Below are positions 11,901-25,188 of a DNA stretch of 64,000 nucleotides, in pieces. Position numbers and translations under genes: made by a program. The stretch comes from Triatoma infestans (taxonomy: Eukaryota; Arthropoda; Insecta; Hemiptera; Reduviidae), in the NCBI GenBank assembly GCA_011037195.1, contig JAAEAF010000239.1:1-64000 (forward strand), written 5' to 3'. The notes below the pieces were generated by a model that saw only the letters and a list, made by a program, of their open reading frames with translations, was not told the DNA's origin and did not search any database. Each line of letters starts with the position of its first letter. Positions within the stretch are counted from its first letter, which is position 1.

Positions 11901-14533
11901 CGTTTAGCAGCTTTTTATTCTGTTTATTTTTCATTCTCTTTTGAGGATTTTTTTTTGCAATCAAAGTGGCTATTTTTTTGTGAGTTCTTGTTACGCTTTG
12001 AATTAGGTTCAAGTGCTTTATAATTTTCGTTGGCAATTCATTATATTACAATAATTGGAAGAGTTATATCATTCGAACCAGGTGCCAAAATAGATAAGTG
12101 GTTAGAGGTGTGAAGCGCCAAACTTAGGTGTATTCCATGGTATTGTGGGTTCGATTCCTGGCCATGGATTTCCCCTTCATCTTCTCCGTCAAGTTTCCAT
12201 TCCAGCGTCCTACTAGGTCACTTCTCGAACTAGACCTTTCCAACATTCTTGACTATTCCTATGCCCTCTCTCACATCTCATTCCTTACTGTCGGGTCTAG
12301 TTCTCAGATCCTATGCCAGAAATCTTTTTCCATCGTTTTTAGTTTTCTTCTTGACTTTTGCTACATGGTTCAGTTTTCTGGCGCATAAATAATGATTCTC
12401 TTTATACTGAATTAAAAATTATTTTGTTATATTACAGCACATGGTGCAGCATGCATGTGCCCTTCTTTGTTTCTCCAATCCGTCTCTCTATCTCAAACTC
12501 TTAATTCTTTATTTGTATCAAAAAACAATTCCAAATACTTAAATTCTTTAACTAATATTTAATTTTCACATTTTGTATATAATAATTGATCCAAAATTTC
12601 AGTAATAGTAATGTGATTTTTACGTATTTCATGGATTTTATAAAGATATAATGCAGATATTTTTCTTTGCCAATCTCTTTCTCTTTTTATTAAACCACAT
12701 CTCAAACTATTCTTCAGAATATTTAGGTCATCCATTATTTGATGTGCAGTCAGAAAATTGCTGCTGAGGTTCCTCCCATCATTATCTTTCTAGGCAGAGG
12801 CATTTTGGAGATGTTCCAAAAATTTATTAAGAAAAATTAAATAAAATAGCAATCATTGAATTCTATTTTTTGATCACGTTTTCTCATAATGCTACTGCTG
12901 AATTTTCTTTATTCGTTTTTTTAGATTTTCTAAAAAAATGAGAATGCTTTTCCAAAATAAGATTCTTTCATATATTAGTTTATTTTTCTTTTAAAATTTC
13001 TTTATTTTGGCAATAAAAAAAAAAATGAAGTTTTGATAAAATAAAAAACTGCCTGAAATATATATATATATATATTTATGTAGTAAAATTATTTGCGAGA
13101 TATTCGTGTTTCTTAACTTGTTTTCAAAAGTCAATAATAGAATAAATACTAAGTCCAAAGTCACCACTTTATCCTTTGTACCTTTTTTTTTGTATGTATA
13201 TGTGTTTGCTTGGAACGATTCCAAATAAATACTTTCTTCAATGAGTGTTGGTCTGCAATGCTGAAAAAATCAAATATTTTTTCCATGTCCATTTTATAGA
13301 CCGTCTTGGGTTTATGAAGTCTCGAATTGTAAAATACAACGTCAGATCATATAGTAGAATAGTAAATTCAAGTAGAAAAATTTCTGAAGTTGCTCTCTTC
13401 TTGCACGAAGAGAGCCGAGAATTGCCATAAAAAAAGAAGAAAAATATCATATTAGCTTTTTGCGCACTGTTAGCAGTCACGTCTGATGTTTGCATTTTAA
13501 TTAGACCCCTTTAGAATTTTAGCCGGGTATATCAGCACGTAGAAAGCGTCATTAGCAAGTATTAATTTTCCATTGCAACAATTTCTTTAAATAATTTTAA
13601 TTTAAGAATAACTATGTTATAAGGAAAAATAATTAATATTACTGTTCAATTATAAAAGAAGTCATTGTAGACAAATATACATATGTATCTATCTAACATT
13701 GTTAGTTTTGAAAAAGATTATTTTATCACTACTTTATCATTAACAGGATGAGGAGTTAACCAAACATGTTTATTATTGAAAAATGAAATAGTTACAACAT
13801 TATTAATTTGCTAAGTTTTCTGATATATCTACTTATTCGAGATAAGAGGTTCTAAAAAATGCTCATAAAAGTAGCCTGATGGGAAATGCAATTTAATATT
13901 GAATTTAATGACAAGATTTCAATGATCCCTTTTTACTAGATCTGTTTAAACCTCTTTTTGTAAGTTTGGTTACATTACCTGTGAACACTTCCATTTGTCT
14001 CTTTATGTTTTTGTAATGGGAAGTGATACTATGCCTACAAAAACTGGTAGCCTTTTCTCTGTTTTTTTCGCAGGCTGTTTTTGGCTTTAATCTTATTTTC
14101 ATGAAAACAAACAAACCTTGACTGAACTATGAAAATGTAAATAATTTATTGTGAGGATTCGGATGACCTTACTGCTGTGTAGTTTCTTTAATATAATATA
14201 TTAGAAATTAAAATATGTATTCAGTGAATCACAGTTGTCTTGATTTGGTAAACATATGGACTTCATGATTAAAAGTTTTTATGAATAATAGTTTAATGAC
14301 ATCAAATGTACCTCTTTTTTTCCCCACTTCCTCCGATGATTTCATTCTCTGCTATTGTATTTTATTAGTTTTTTTATTTAGTGATTTCATTTAAACTTGT
14401 CAATCAGTTCAGTTTATTAATTAGGTGTTTTTCTGTTCAATAATTTAACAATTTTTGTTTATGGACATTTTACTTAAGAGTCTTTTAATGATACCTTTCG
14501 TATTAATTTTTATTATTATTGTTTTTATTTTAG
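8956..14533. other. intergenic region / possible 5' non-coding part of verprolin
   Basis: About 5.6 kb of AT-rich sequence without a supportable coding exon. The only structured item is a tRNA-like SINE near 12085. The verprolin start exon begins at an acceptor (TTTTAG|AGAGG at 14533/14534), so at least one 5' non-coding exon and the promoter should lie here or further upstream, but I cannot place them. Open frames at 9271, 10756, 11851, 13238 and 13905 show simple AT-driven composition and no homology signal. Confidence 0.5.
12085..12175 (+). mobile_element. tRNA-like SINE head
   Basis: Contains an A-box-like AGATAAGTGGTTAGAGG and a B-box GGGTTCGATTCC about 50 bp apart, as in a tRNA-derived SINE. 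No convincing acceptor stem closes, so it is not called as a tRNA gene. Confidence 0.45.
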
Positions 14534-14545
14534 AGAGGTAGCGGA

Positions 14546-16862
14546 ATGCCGGTGGCACCTCCTCCACCACCGCCTCCGGGGCCTCCCCCACCTCCGGCCG
14601 GTCTACCAGCTGCCTCTGACCCTAAAGAACGTGATTTATTATTGAAATCAATTAGGGCGGGTACAACATTAAAGAAGACAGTCACAAGAGATCGTAGTGC
14701 ACCAAATATACAAGGTAAAATATGAAAAGACAAAAATTTATAACAGGATAGAATAATAATTTCTTCTGTTATGTCTTAATTTTTTTTTTTATTTCTTAAG
14801 TATGGTAATAACAATTTTAATATCCTTACACTTTTTTCAAGAACAACACCAAATTAAATTAACCTAAGCAAAAAGTTTTCCTACACATTGTTTAGCTATA
14901 TAAATTTTAGAATGTTAAAGTCCTCTATTTTATAGTATCATCTTTGTCTATTTGATACCTACTTAGATTGGTGATAGCACTAGTTGCGAAGCGAGGCCAT
15001 TAGAGCAGTGTTGAGCCTATTGTCATAAAGATTGCCAGAATTGAACATTGATGGAAACAGCGGCAAGCTGTACCCCCCTCCCCATCAAAGCCGCTTAGCG
15101 TGTTTTGGGTTTTATTTAGTTAATAATTGAAAACTATCGGAAGTAACTTACTCCTACCTAAATCATTTATTAATTTTAAGATATGAAGATATCAAAAATT
15201 AACAAAAAATAAGGGTGAATTTTCACCTTCTGTTTGGAAATATTATATTAATTGCATTCTCTTATTGTAAGAGGAAGGGAGTAGTGCAATCGTGTCAGAT
15301 TTTCGGAGTTAAATTTTCACGGAAGTAACATATATGAGGATCACAAAATACGAACAAAGTAGCCAATTGTGTGGCCATATGACAGAGAAAAGGAGAATCA
15401 CAGGACGATATGCAAGTTTGCAGCAAATAACAGATTTGATGAATATACATTTCCGGGCACATTACAGAATTTATTTTTCTTTTTTTATTTTTGGTAGATT
15501 GTTTTTCGAAAATGACTCAAAATTTTCTTGAAACTTGCATGTACAGAATTATTAAAACGTTCTGGGATTCATTTATTAAGCTCTTGAACTATACCATATC
15601 ATGAACTATAAACTATTTTGCTCGTTCTTGGCACATCAGTATTAAGTGCGATTCTTCCATATTAATATTAAGGACCACTTACTATGTTGTAATAATCCCA
15701 TATTTTAATTAAGTTTTTCACTTGAAAGCTGAGAAATACAAAAAAAAAAACTGTTATTAAACACTCATACTTTTCTCTTACAGCCTAAGGGAATACAGAA
15801 GGTTTCAAATGGCATATTTTGTATTAGCTGTGTACTAAGTTATTTTAATAAAATGCTTTAGAATTGTGTCGCAATATACTAATCAGAATATGTTTTGAGC
15901 AGTGTTATTTGTCAGATTCAGACTTTTCAACGATGAAAAGTAATATAATTCATTTAATTAAAGTAGTGTTTATTTTTGTTTTTTTAAACATTGATTGGCT
16001 TTTTCATCGATTTTTAAAGAGTTTACCTGTATTATATGTTTGGCGATAGTTGAGATTTTTATTTTCTGTGAAGCGACTATGTTTGACGTCCAAGTCTTCT
16101 CAATGCACCGCCGGATTGCGGGCAGTGTTTACTTTCGTTACAAGACAAACTGTTGATTACCGGACAGTGTGATGTAGAGCGAGAAAATCTAAATTACCAT
16201 TAGAGATGTGCTTCCTCGTGATCAGCTTCTTTTCGTGATCGTCGATCGGTTTCCGAGCGTTCGCCCATCACCAAGATGTTTGTCAAAACATAGACTTGCA
16301 CAGAGCAAGTTTGTTTATATCCTCAGCTAATTTACTATTGCTTGAATTCGAACCCAGGATCCTAGCATACAAGTCCAATGCACTACCACCAAACCCTGGC
16401 TCTAAGATATTTATTTATTTATTGCGAATGAATGCTCCAGGTAAAAGCAGATTGCGTGTATGGTTTTACATTAGTCTTAATATTATAATCTAATTAACAA
16501 AATTGAAGACCATGTCCTTCCTTCTTCGGGATATTGTTTAACTGTCAAAACCTATTCAGTCTTGTTCCATTTGGCTCTGTCAAGAGTAATTTTGTCAAAA
16601 TTCAACTTTTTGACAAAATTTAACTGTGAAAATGTTTGTCAGTTTCAAAAATCATGTTTTATTTCTGTTTATTTTTACCATTAACATGCTGGAAATAATT
16701 TGATGTAATTACTTTCTCTTACTCCTAGTAAGAGGAAGTATTGTAATCGTGTCAAATTTTCGATATCGAGTTTTCACCGGAAATATCCGTTTTGAGGTCC
16801 CCTGATATTTCTGATATTTAAGTGGCTTTTAGCAAATGGTCTGTGTGTGTGTGCGCGTGCGC

Positions 16863-16893
<31 letters not shown>

Positions 16894-19800
16894 TGTGAAC
16901 AGGATAGCTCAAAAACGAAAAACCGTAGAAAGTTGAAATTGATATTCCGTTTAGGTATCACCATGGCATCTGACAGTGGGTCATCTGTCAAAATTACTCG
17001 ACCGGAATTACCACTTTACTTGTTGTTTTTTATTACTTTTTGCGTTTTTCTCAAAAATGGCTCCAACGATTTTCTTCAAACCATGCATATCTCTACACAT
17101 ACAAAGAGCTACAACTTTTATTTGAAACATTTCTATGGAACAATTCATTTAAGGGCAGTTATGGGGAGGGGTTAGTTTTTCATCTAAAGTGCTATTTCAG
17201 TTTATTAAAAAAATTCCATCATCCAAATAATGATAATTAGAATGATCTATTTTGTTGAAATTCCGAGTTTGAAAAAAATCGGATAACCGGAAGTGCGTTT
17301 ACTTTACAAATTTACTAAATGATTTTTCCACTTTTTGCGATTTTCTCAAAAGTGGCTCCGACGATTTTCTTGAAACTTCGTATATAAACTAAACATAACA
17401 AGACCTACAACTTTTATTTAAAACATTTCTCTAGGAACATTCATTTAATGGCACTTTTAGGGGAGGGGAGGGGTTATGTTTTTCTCCAAAGTGCTATCAT
17501 AGTTGATTATATAATTCTATCATCCAAACAAAATTAATTAGAAATAAATGGATGGCCAAAATTCCTAGTTTCAAGGAAATTAGGTAACCGGAAGTGCGCT
17601 TTTACTGAACAGTTTTTTCAGTTTTCGTCGAATTTCATTAAATTTGGTACACAAACTATAAAATTTGTCAATTATATTTTTGATAACTGGAGTAAGAGAA
17701 AGTTGTGTGAGTGTTTCACATCAGATTTTTTTTTATTAATTGCTACTTGTTGGATTGAAATATAGACTTTGTTTCTTATAGTTTTCTTGGAGATGAATCT
17801 TAAGAATGAAATCATGTATATGTATATTATAATTGTATATAAAAAAAAAATTACGATAATTTAAGTTATGTGAGTAAATTAAGAGAGAGAAGGTGCAAGA
17901 AAGTTGTTGGATCTCTTTTTTTGGTGTTAGAGGCAGAAGTGGCCTCTTCCTTAGGGCAGTTTTGTTTAAATTTGTTACTTTTTTGCATTTTTTCGATTTA
18001 TTTTTATTTTTCTTTTATTCTCTCGGAATTATATTTAAAAACATGATTTCTTTTTTAAAATTACCGACGGATTTTTATTTAATAACTATTATTCTATTGA
18101 TTCTGTTTCTTTGGATTCTTATAAAATCACTTCATTTGCTTGGTAAAATTAGAATAAAAGCAGCTGCAGTTACTATAGCAGTGATAAATAAATTCCATCT
18201 GTTTTTATCTGTTCATAACATTTCAATGTTTAAAAAAATTGTTTCAGAAATCCTTCTTTTGAGGGGGGGGGGGGTTCGATTTAATTATGTGAATTAGTAC
18301 TTTTGAAAGTAATATTTTGCTTCGTTTAACTTAATGCAATTTATTTTTACCAAACTTAATAACTCAGATACCTGATGCCGTTAGAACTATCAGAAAGGAT
18401 ATTAGTCAACAAAAATATTATCCAAATGTGTATAGCGTTGATAATATCCTTTGAAATGATATTAAAATGATTTCCTTAATGCTGCCCTAGGCAGCAGTTT
18501 ATTGATTATTTCAATAACTAGAGGTTTATACGCCAATTGGTTATAATTCGCTGTAAATAATTAAATAGCTATAGCACTATTTATAATATGATTGTAATAA
18601 AGTTAAGTTTAAAGTAAGGGGAACCCTAAATTGTGTTATCAATTTTTTTTTTTATAAAATATTAAATGAACCATTATTTTGAAATGATCGCCGTTGTTGA
18701 ATATAATCTAAGGCAGTTTTCCATTGACACCCACTTGCTAAAAAAAAAATACCAGACTGGTTGTGCATTCGATGCATCCTTCTTTGTTGAACACAGACTG
18801 AATAACCATCTGGCAGAGTAATAGAAGTCTTCTGTGGGTGTATTGCTTTTTTTTTAAATTTTGTGTTTACCTATTTATTATATTAGAATCTGAGTAGATT
18901 TAAAAAAAAAAAAAGATCCTCATTCAGGAAATTAATATTAATTCATTTACTAGCACCACACAGTTATATTCGAATATATATTTTTTTCTTTCTGCTCCAT
19001 TTTTTTTTTTTTTTCAATTTAAGGCGCGTAAACATTTATGTTTATTGGCGCCCGGAGCCTTCTTAGTGCCCTGCCGGCTAGTTTAGAGCTTTTAGTAGAA
19101 GTTCTAATTATAAAGAAAAGTTGTCAATAAAATGTAATAAGTACATTTAGATAATAAAGACTTGTGGTTTTATTTTGAAAAAGAAATGAATGATGAAGTT
19201 GGATATAATATATGCAGTTGAAATGGCATTAAAATCAAACCGATTGCTTTGAATTTTGCTTTTGTGGCTTTATTAATCGTCCTTGTTTGTATACAGAATA
19301 TAATCGTCTATAGAGTGAACCATGTGAAATTTTTTTTGAGTGGTGAGCTAGAATTAGTTTGTAATCTCGCTAAATCCAACTAGTTAACTACCTGTATCTG
19401 GGGCCTTTGTGTATTACGTGATTGTTAAGGTTGTCAGGCTGTGATAACCTATAAGGGAGCTGATCGCCATTTCCAAAATTAGCTTTAAGTTTAAAAATAC
19501 CTTTAGCAGATAGAATTACTTTTTAACAATCAGAATATTAGCTAAAGCCATCAGAGAAACTGACAAAAAAAAAAAAAAAATCAATTCTATGTGAATTTAA
19601 AAATTCAAAAAGAGCTATTCATTTTTAAAACTAAATGAAATAAAGAAGATTTTTTATTTTAAAATAAATACCAGCAATATAAATATTTCATTTTTTTTTT
19701 TATCTAAAAGTGAAATTAGATGTTTGAGAGAGCTGCTCGCCTAATAACCAGATAATTAATCAGAATAAAAATAAAAGTGGAAAGATAAGGAACAATCAAT

Positions 19801-22800
19801 CCTTGAGTTATGAATTGATCAATTAATTTGTCTTATTTTTATATAGAAAACAACAATTATTTAAGTACAAAATCATTTTTTTAAATCAATAGTTTCCTGT
19901 AAATAACTTTCTCATTAACATTTTTTTCAAGTGAGACTATTTTGTGTGCATGCGCTTGTAATATTAAAATTAATTAATTCAAGAAATAGTCTATAAGTAA
20001 ATTTTCTAAAGAATTACATAAATATGCACTTAACTCTTTATAATCTGTATTGTAAAGCTCTTCTGTGTAAATAAAAAGGTCAAATCTGGTTTCCTTATTT
20101 GTAATTAATTGCAGCCATTGTAATGTAATTAAACAATATAACAAAGAATTAAAAATAACTTGAAGAAATGCTATTAATTTTTCTTAAGAAATAAGCATTT
20201 GCTTTTTTCAAGCATTCTTCTATCAAAATATTAATTTCTAATGAAGATTATAAGGCAACTATATATAAAATACCTGACAGGAGCATCAGAATGTACTGAT
20301 GTTAGAATGGATTATAATTGTTTTTAATTGTCTTGTTCTATAATGATGCAACAAAAAGTGGTTTTTCCATATTTTTTGTAAAATAGAAGTTGTTAAGTAA
20401 AAAAGGACTTATATGATCTTAGTAATTCAAGGCTGATATGAAAGCAATCAAATTCTTCAAGGGTTCTCATCGTATCGGGTCCGAGCCTTTTTAAAACCTC
20501 GAATTTTATTCATTTATTCCAATATAATATAGACTTGTTGAGGACGGTGGGCAAGTACCTAAACAAGTACAATCTCTATCTGCTAACAAAATATATACCC
20601 CCCATCACCTCTATACTTGGAGCACTTGAGTAAAAATTTGCTAGTTTAAAGAAAATTAGAAAATTTGATACTCAGTAAGAGAAAGTCGTGTGAGTATTTC
20701 ACACTAGATTTTTTTTCAATTTTTTCGAAAATGGCTACCACGATTTTCTTGGGAAGCGAGCTTACTTATAGATAGATATGAACTAACCACTTTTATTTGA
20801 AACATTTTTTACCGCGCCCGGGAGCGGACGCTTTCTGGTATACAACATACATATCTAAGTACATATTATATGTGTAATCGCTAAAAACCTTTTCCTCAAA
20901 ACATGCATTTCTAGTGAAAAGTCGATTTTCGTAAATTTGATACGATCTCAGTACTTTCCAAGATTATGAGAAAGTAACAAGTGAAGCGACTATTATTTTT
21001 ATGACTTTGACCGCAACCTTCTTGTCAAACCGAATCATTTTGGATGATATATCAAGTTTGTAGTTTTAAAATTCGGACAACTTGAAAAATTTGATGCGAT
21101 CGTCGTATTATTAAAAGAATGTGGAAGCATTAGAATGCATATTAACGAAAAAAAAAATTATATTAGAAGGCACTGCATCATGTAAGCGTTTTTTAAAATT
21201 AATTTAAACATGTGGGACGTGATATGAAAGTACAATGTACTAGTGTAAACAAATTCTTACGAAAACTATTGAAATGGACTTAGTGATTTGTTCGTATGAA
21301 TCTTTTTACCGTTGTGAAAGAATATGCCCATTTTGGAATTCTTTATGTTAAATTATTGATGGATAATTATGTTTTTAATTAATTAATTTCCAGACTTAAC
21401 ATACCTTCCATCCCTAAAACTGTTGTGCATTTTAAACTTTTTATTTCTTTCTTCTTCTTTTGTTTTTTGTAATTTTTCTTATAATAAAGTATACAATAAT
21501 TTTTTTTTAATTGAAATTATTTTGAATATATTAGCTCCAGCAAAGTCGGAATTAGCCGAGCTGAGTTTTGTATGGTTATGCGCAAGTTAATAAGGATACT
21601 AAAACAAATGGCTCATTTCCTCAGTAAATTCCCTCGATTTTATTCTATCCCAGTAGCCAGTATTATAGTTGGTGAACGGGCCATGAACCATGCGCTATGG
21701 ATGATAACGTTAGACTTCTCACACATATGGTTACATTCAAACCATTTTTGGGTATTGTTTACAACAAAAGAAAAAAGAAAAAATGATTCTCCTTATTTTT
21801 ATTAATGCTTTTCAAAATTCTAAAAAGCTTTCAATAATGCTTTTACTATGTGATTTTATTGATTAATATTTTTGCTGTTAGTAAAATTTTATTTTAACTA
21901 ATTGGATTTATAATTTTTTTTATTTATTTTACTTTCATAATATTGGTTTATAAATGGGCAGAATTATAAAAATATAGTATTTTAAAGAAAATTATACTCC
22001 TTGTTTACTGTGCTTTTCTAAATTTACTCTTTTTACTTTCTTTTTAATTAGTTTCTTGCTTTAGAGAAATAATTATTGAATTCTTATATTAAGCATTTCG
22101 CTGCATTCCTAACCGGTCTTTACATATAACGTTGCTTTAAAATAATAATAATTAGTTTTATCATATTATATTTATAGTTTTTAAACTTAGTTCTAAAATC
22201 TTATGAAGATTAATTTTATTTGATTTTATTTTCTACAATTTGTAATTATTATTCATTGATTTTTAAGGTAAAACAACGAATAGTGGTAATAATAACAATA
22301 ATACAAATGGACCGACAAATCGTCCAACTATACAAAGCGGTTCTGCCACAATCGCCAGAACTAATGGTTTGGGAGCATTATTTGCAGATGGAATGCCAAA
22401 ATTAAAACCAACACGAACTAATATTGGTAAGTTAATTTATTTATTTAAAAAAAAATGCAATTTCAAAAGTTACCTTCAAAAGAATTAAACTGTATGTATG
22501 TAACCGTTCTTATTAAAATGATAATTCATGAAATAATAAATTACCCTGTGACATACTTTTTTTTTATTTATTTTAAGTTCAAAAAAAAAAAAAAGAAAGC
22601 CTGTTATACTGTAATTATTCCAATTGTCCGTTTGAACCGTAATAGTTCATTTATTTTTTGAGCGAATGTTCTTGAGATTTTAATCTAGCCTTTCTCCGTT
22701 GATGCTTATATAAATAAAATTAATGCTTGCCTTTATATCTTTTAGAAACTTATCCAAGCTCGTATCTTTCTCAACGATTATTGAAGATTTAGTAGAAAGC

Positions 22801-25155
22801 AAAAAAAGACATTTACTAATTGTGATCTGTGGTACTAATTTTTATTCGCGTTTCAATTCGAAAGTGGCCTTCGAGTCCTCACTTTTACTTTCAAAGCGAT
22901 AACTTGGTACTTCCAACTATGTTTAGAAAGCACTTCCATAATTGTAGTGAAGCTGTAGAATGAAGAGATGCACACATGAATGTCATTTGGAAAATATAGA
23001 GATCTAAATACAGAGATCTTTCTACTCTTATCGCTACAGCGGTAGTATCTACATGGGCCGTCACACCAATAGGTGTTATGTTCCACTCGTAGAAGCATAT
23101 CTTGATTTTTATATTAATGGTTTTCAAATCATCATGCCTTAAAATTGTAAAGAGATGTTTATACGGCAATGATCAGAGAAGTTTTTTTTAAAGAAAAAAG
23201 ATTTCTTTATTGCTCTCTGTTTCGGGTACTATTGGTGCCCTTCTTCAGGAGCTCTGCAAAATTTATTTGAGAATAGATCCATTTCCAGAAATAAATTTTG
23301 CAGAGCTCCTGAAGAAGGGCACAAGTTACCCAATAAACCAAGCCACCAAGTGTAGAGTAGAGCAATAAAGAATTCTTTTTTTTAAAAAAAAACAAACAAA
23401 AACTGGCCATTACCAACTCGTTGGAAGAATTTTTTTTAAAATAAAATTTCGCCCACTTTTCAAAATAACTTTGTCTGTATAGACAAAAAACGAGCAGTTA
23501 CGTATATTAAATAACTCACCTCCCATTTTTTCCCGATATCATATGCATCAAGTTTTCCTATCCGAAAGAGTATTAGAATTAACTAACTTCACGATTTTAT
23601 TAGCTATTATATTTATTGACCATGTTTTTGTTTCAGGGCAACAACCTCAATCAAGTTCTTTATCATCTCTTATAACCGCTAATGTGTCTGCTTTACACGG
23701 CAATAATAATCATGTAAGTCTGTGGTTCTTAGTGATTTAATTATTTATTTGTATTATTCATTTTGTAGTATACATATGTACATTTATTATCACGGTATTT
23801 AATATAAATTTTAGGTAGTAAAATCTGTAGAAATAGGAAGAAAGGCACTAGGAACCAAGAATAGAGGTCCACCACCTCAACCTCCACCGCCATTGGCTCA
23901 GAAACCAGTTCTTCCAACGGTAAATAACATTTATTTTATCAAAATCAAGGTTTTTTTTTACTACCCAAATGAATTTGTATACAAAATTTTATCTAGGCTT
24001 TTGTTTCCCTTGCCTTACGCTTTATTGTTATTATGGAATCAATTTTAGAAAATTATTTAAGCTGGACATTTGTTTTATTTATTGAGATTATTTCCATTAC
24101 GAAGACAAGATTGCAACAAAAAAATTGTTAAATTTGTAGTTGGTTTCACAATACTAGATAACGTATGTGATTTTATTCGTTATAGCTTGCTCCATCGTCA
24201 AGAGTATGGTAATTAGTGTAGAGAGTTGACTTCAACGTTTTTGCACCGTTCCGATTCAATCAACAGCTAAATTAATGTGATGCACGACGAATGGCGAAAA
24301 GTCAGTCTCTTGATGAACTTGAAACATACTCTGGCGATGAAGAGAATGCGAAACCGTTAGGAACAAGAAGAAGCATGCTATGACGAATAAAATCCCAGTG
24401 GCGAAATATTATAATATTTTTTTTTTTAATTTTTGTCGTTTGTTTTAAGAACAAATGACAAAATGAACAAATAACGTTTCTGTACTTCTTTGCTATTTTA
24501 TAATCTGTTGGAACAGTTTTAAGACGAATTTTTAGCTAAACAGTTCCTTCTGTGCAATATTAAGGACAATTACATGGTGGCAGATTTTTTTTTTTTTTTT
24601 TGCCGCACGAACCATAGCCAGCCTAATTATTTCTAATATATACATTTCTGACATAATTACAGTAGGGAAGCAAGAAAAGGAAAATGATTAGTACCTACTT
24701 TTTAGTTAAGAATGTAACATATTGCACGATATAAGTATATAAGTCCTTACACTTTCCTAATGGTGAGAAAAAGAAATCGTTAATAGCATTACATACATCT
24801 ACTCTTAATGCTTTTAGTATTGATTTGTAGTCAAAAGGCGGCAGCAAGTAGCAAATGTTTAAGAGATTTTATTAAACATTATTTTCCTTTCGCTCATTTA
24901 CGTCGAGTAAAGTATAAATGTCAGACTCTCCGCATTCGCTGCAAAATTATGTATCTGTTATACTAGTCCTTTACAAAGACCGTAAAGGACTAGTATTTGC
25001 TTTCATTCGACACAATGCTTTTATGCTCATTTTTCGAAAAAGCTTGTACAACATTCTAGGAAAATTGGTTTAATAAGTTCCATTCTAATACAGTTTTTTT
25101 TCCAGCATTTTGAATTGCTCTGTCTTAATTATTAAGAGAAATAAATTGTGCAGTA

Positions 25156-25188
<33 letters not shown>

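Larger units (their letters stand above)
14715..22267. other. first coding intron of verprolin
   Basis: A 7.5-kb intron. It holds R295 repeat pieces (15250, 16706-17735, 20660), SINE remnants on the minus strand (16100-16405, 18999-19090) and a degenerate copy of the palindromic family near 16210-16320. The 134-codon frame at 17893-18297 is AT-rich and hydrophobic, ends after a G-run, and has no splice or homology support. Between 17740 and 18990 and between 21000 and 22260 I see only AT-rich single-copy-looking sequence. Confidence 0.55.

Noticed and set aside
14530..14733. Minus-strand Gly-rich frame
   Set aside because: Antisense of the Pro-rich verprolin start exon.
17893..18297. 134-codon plus frame, hydrophobic
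   Set aside because: Phe/Leu/Ile from AT-rich DNA, ends beyond a G homopolymer, no splice context or homology.
22853..23169. Two overlapping minus frames (81 and 92 codons) with Cys residues
   Set aside because: No splice sites or coherent domain; lies in a verprolin intron close to the palindromic element at 23195.
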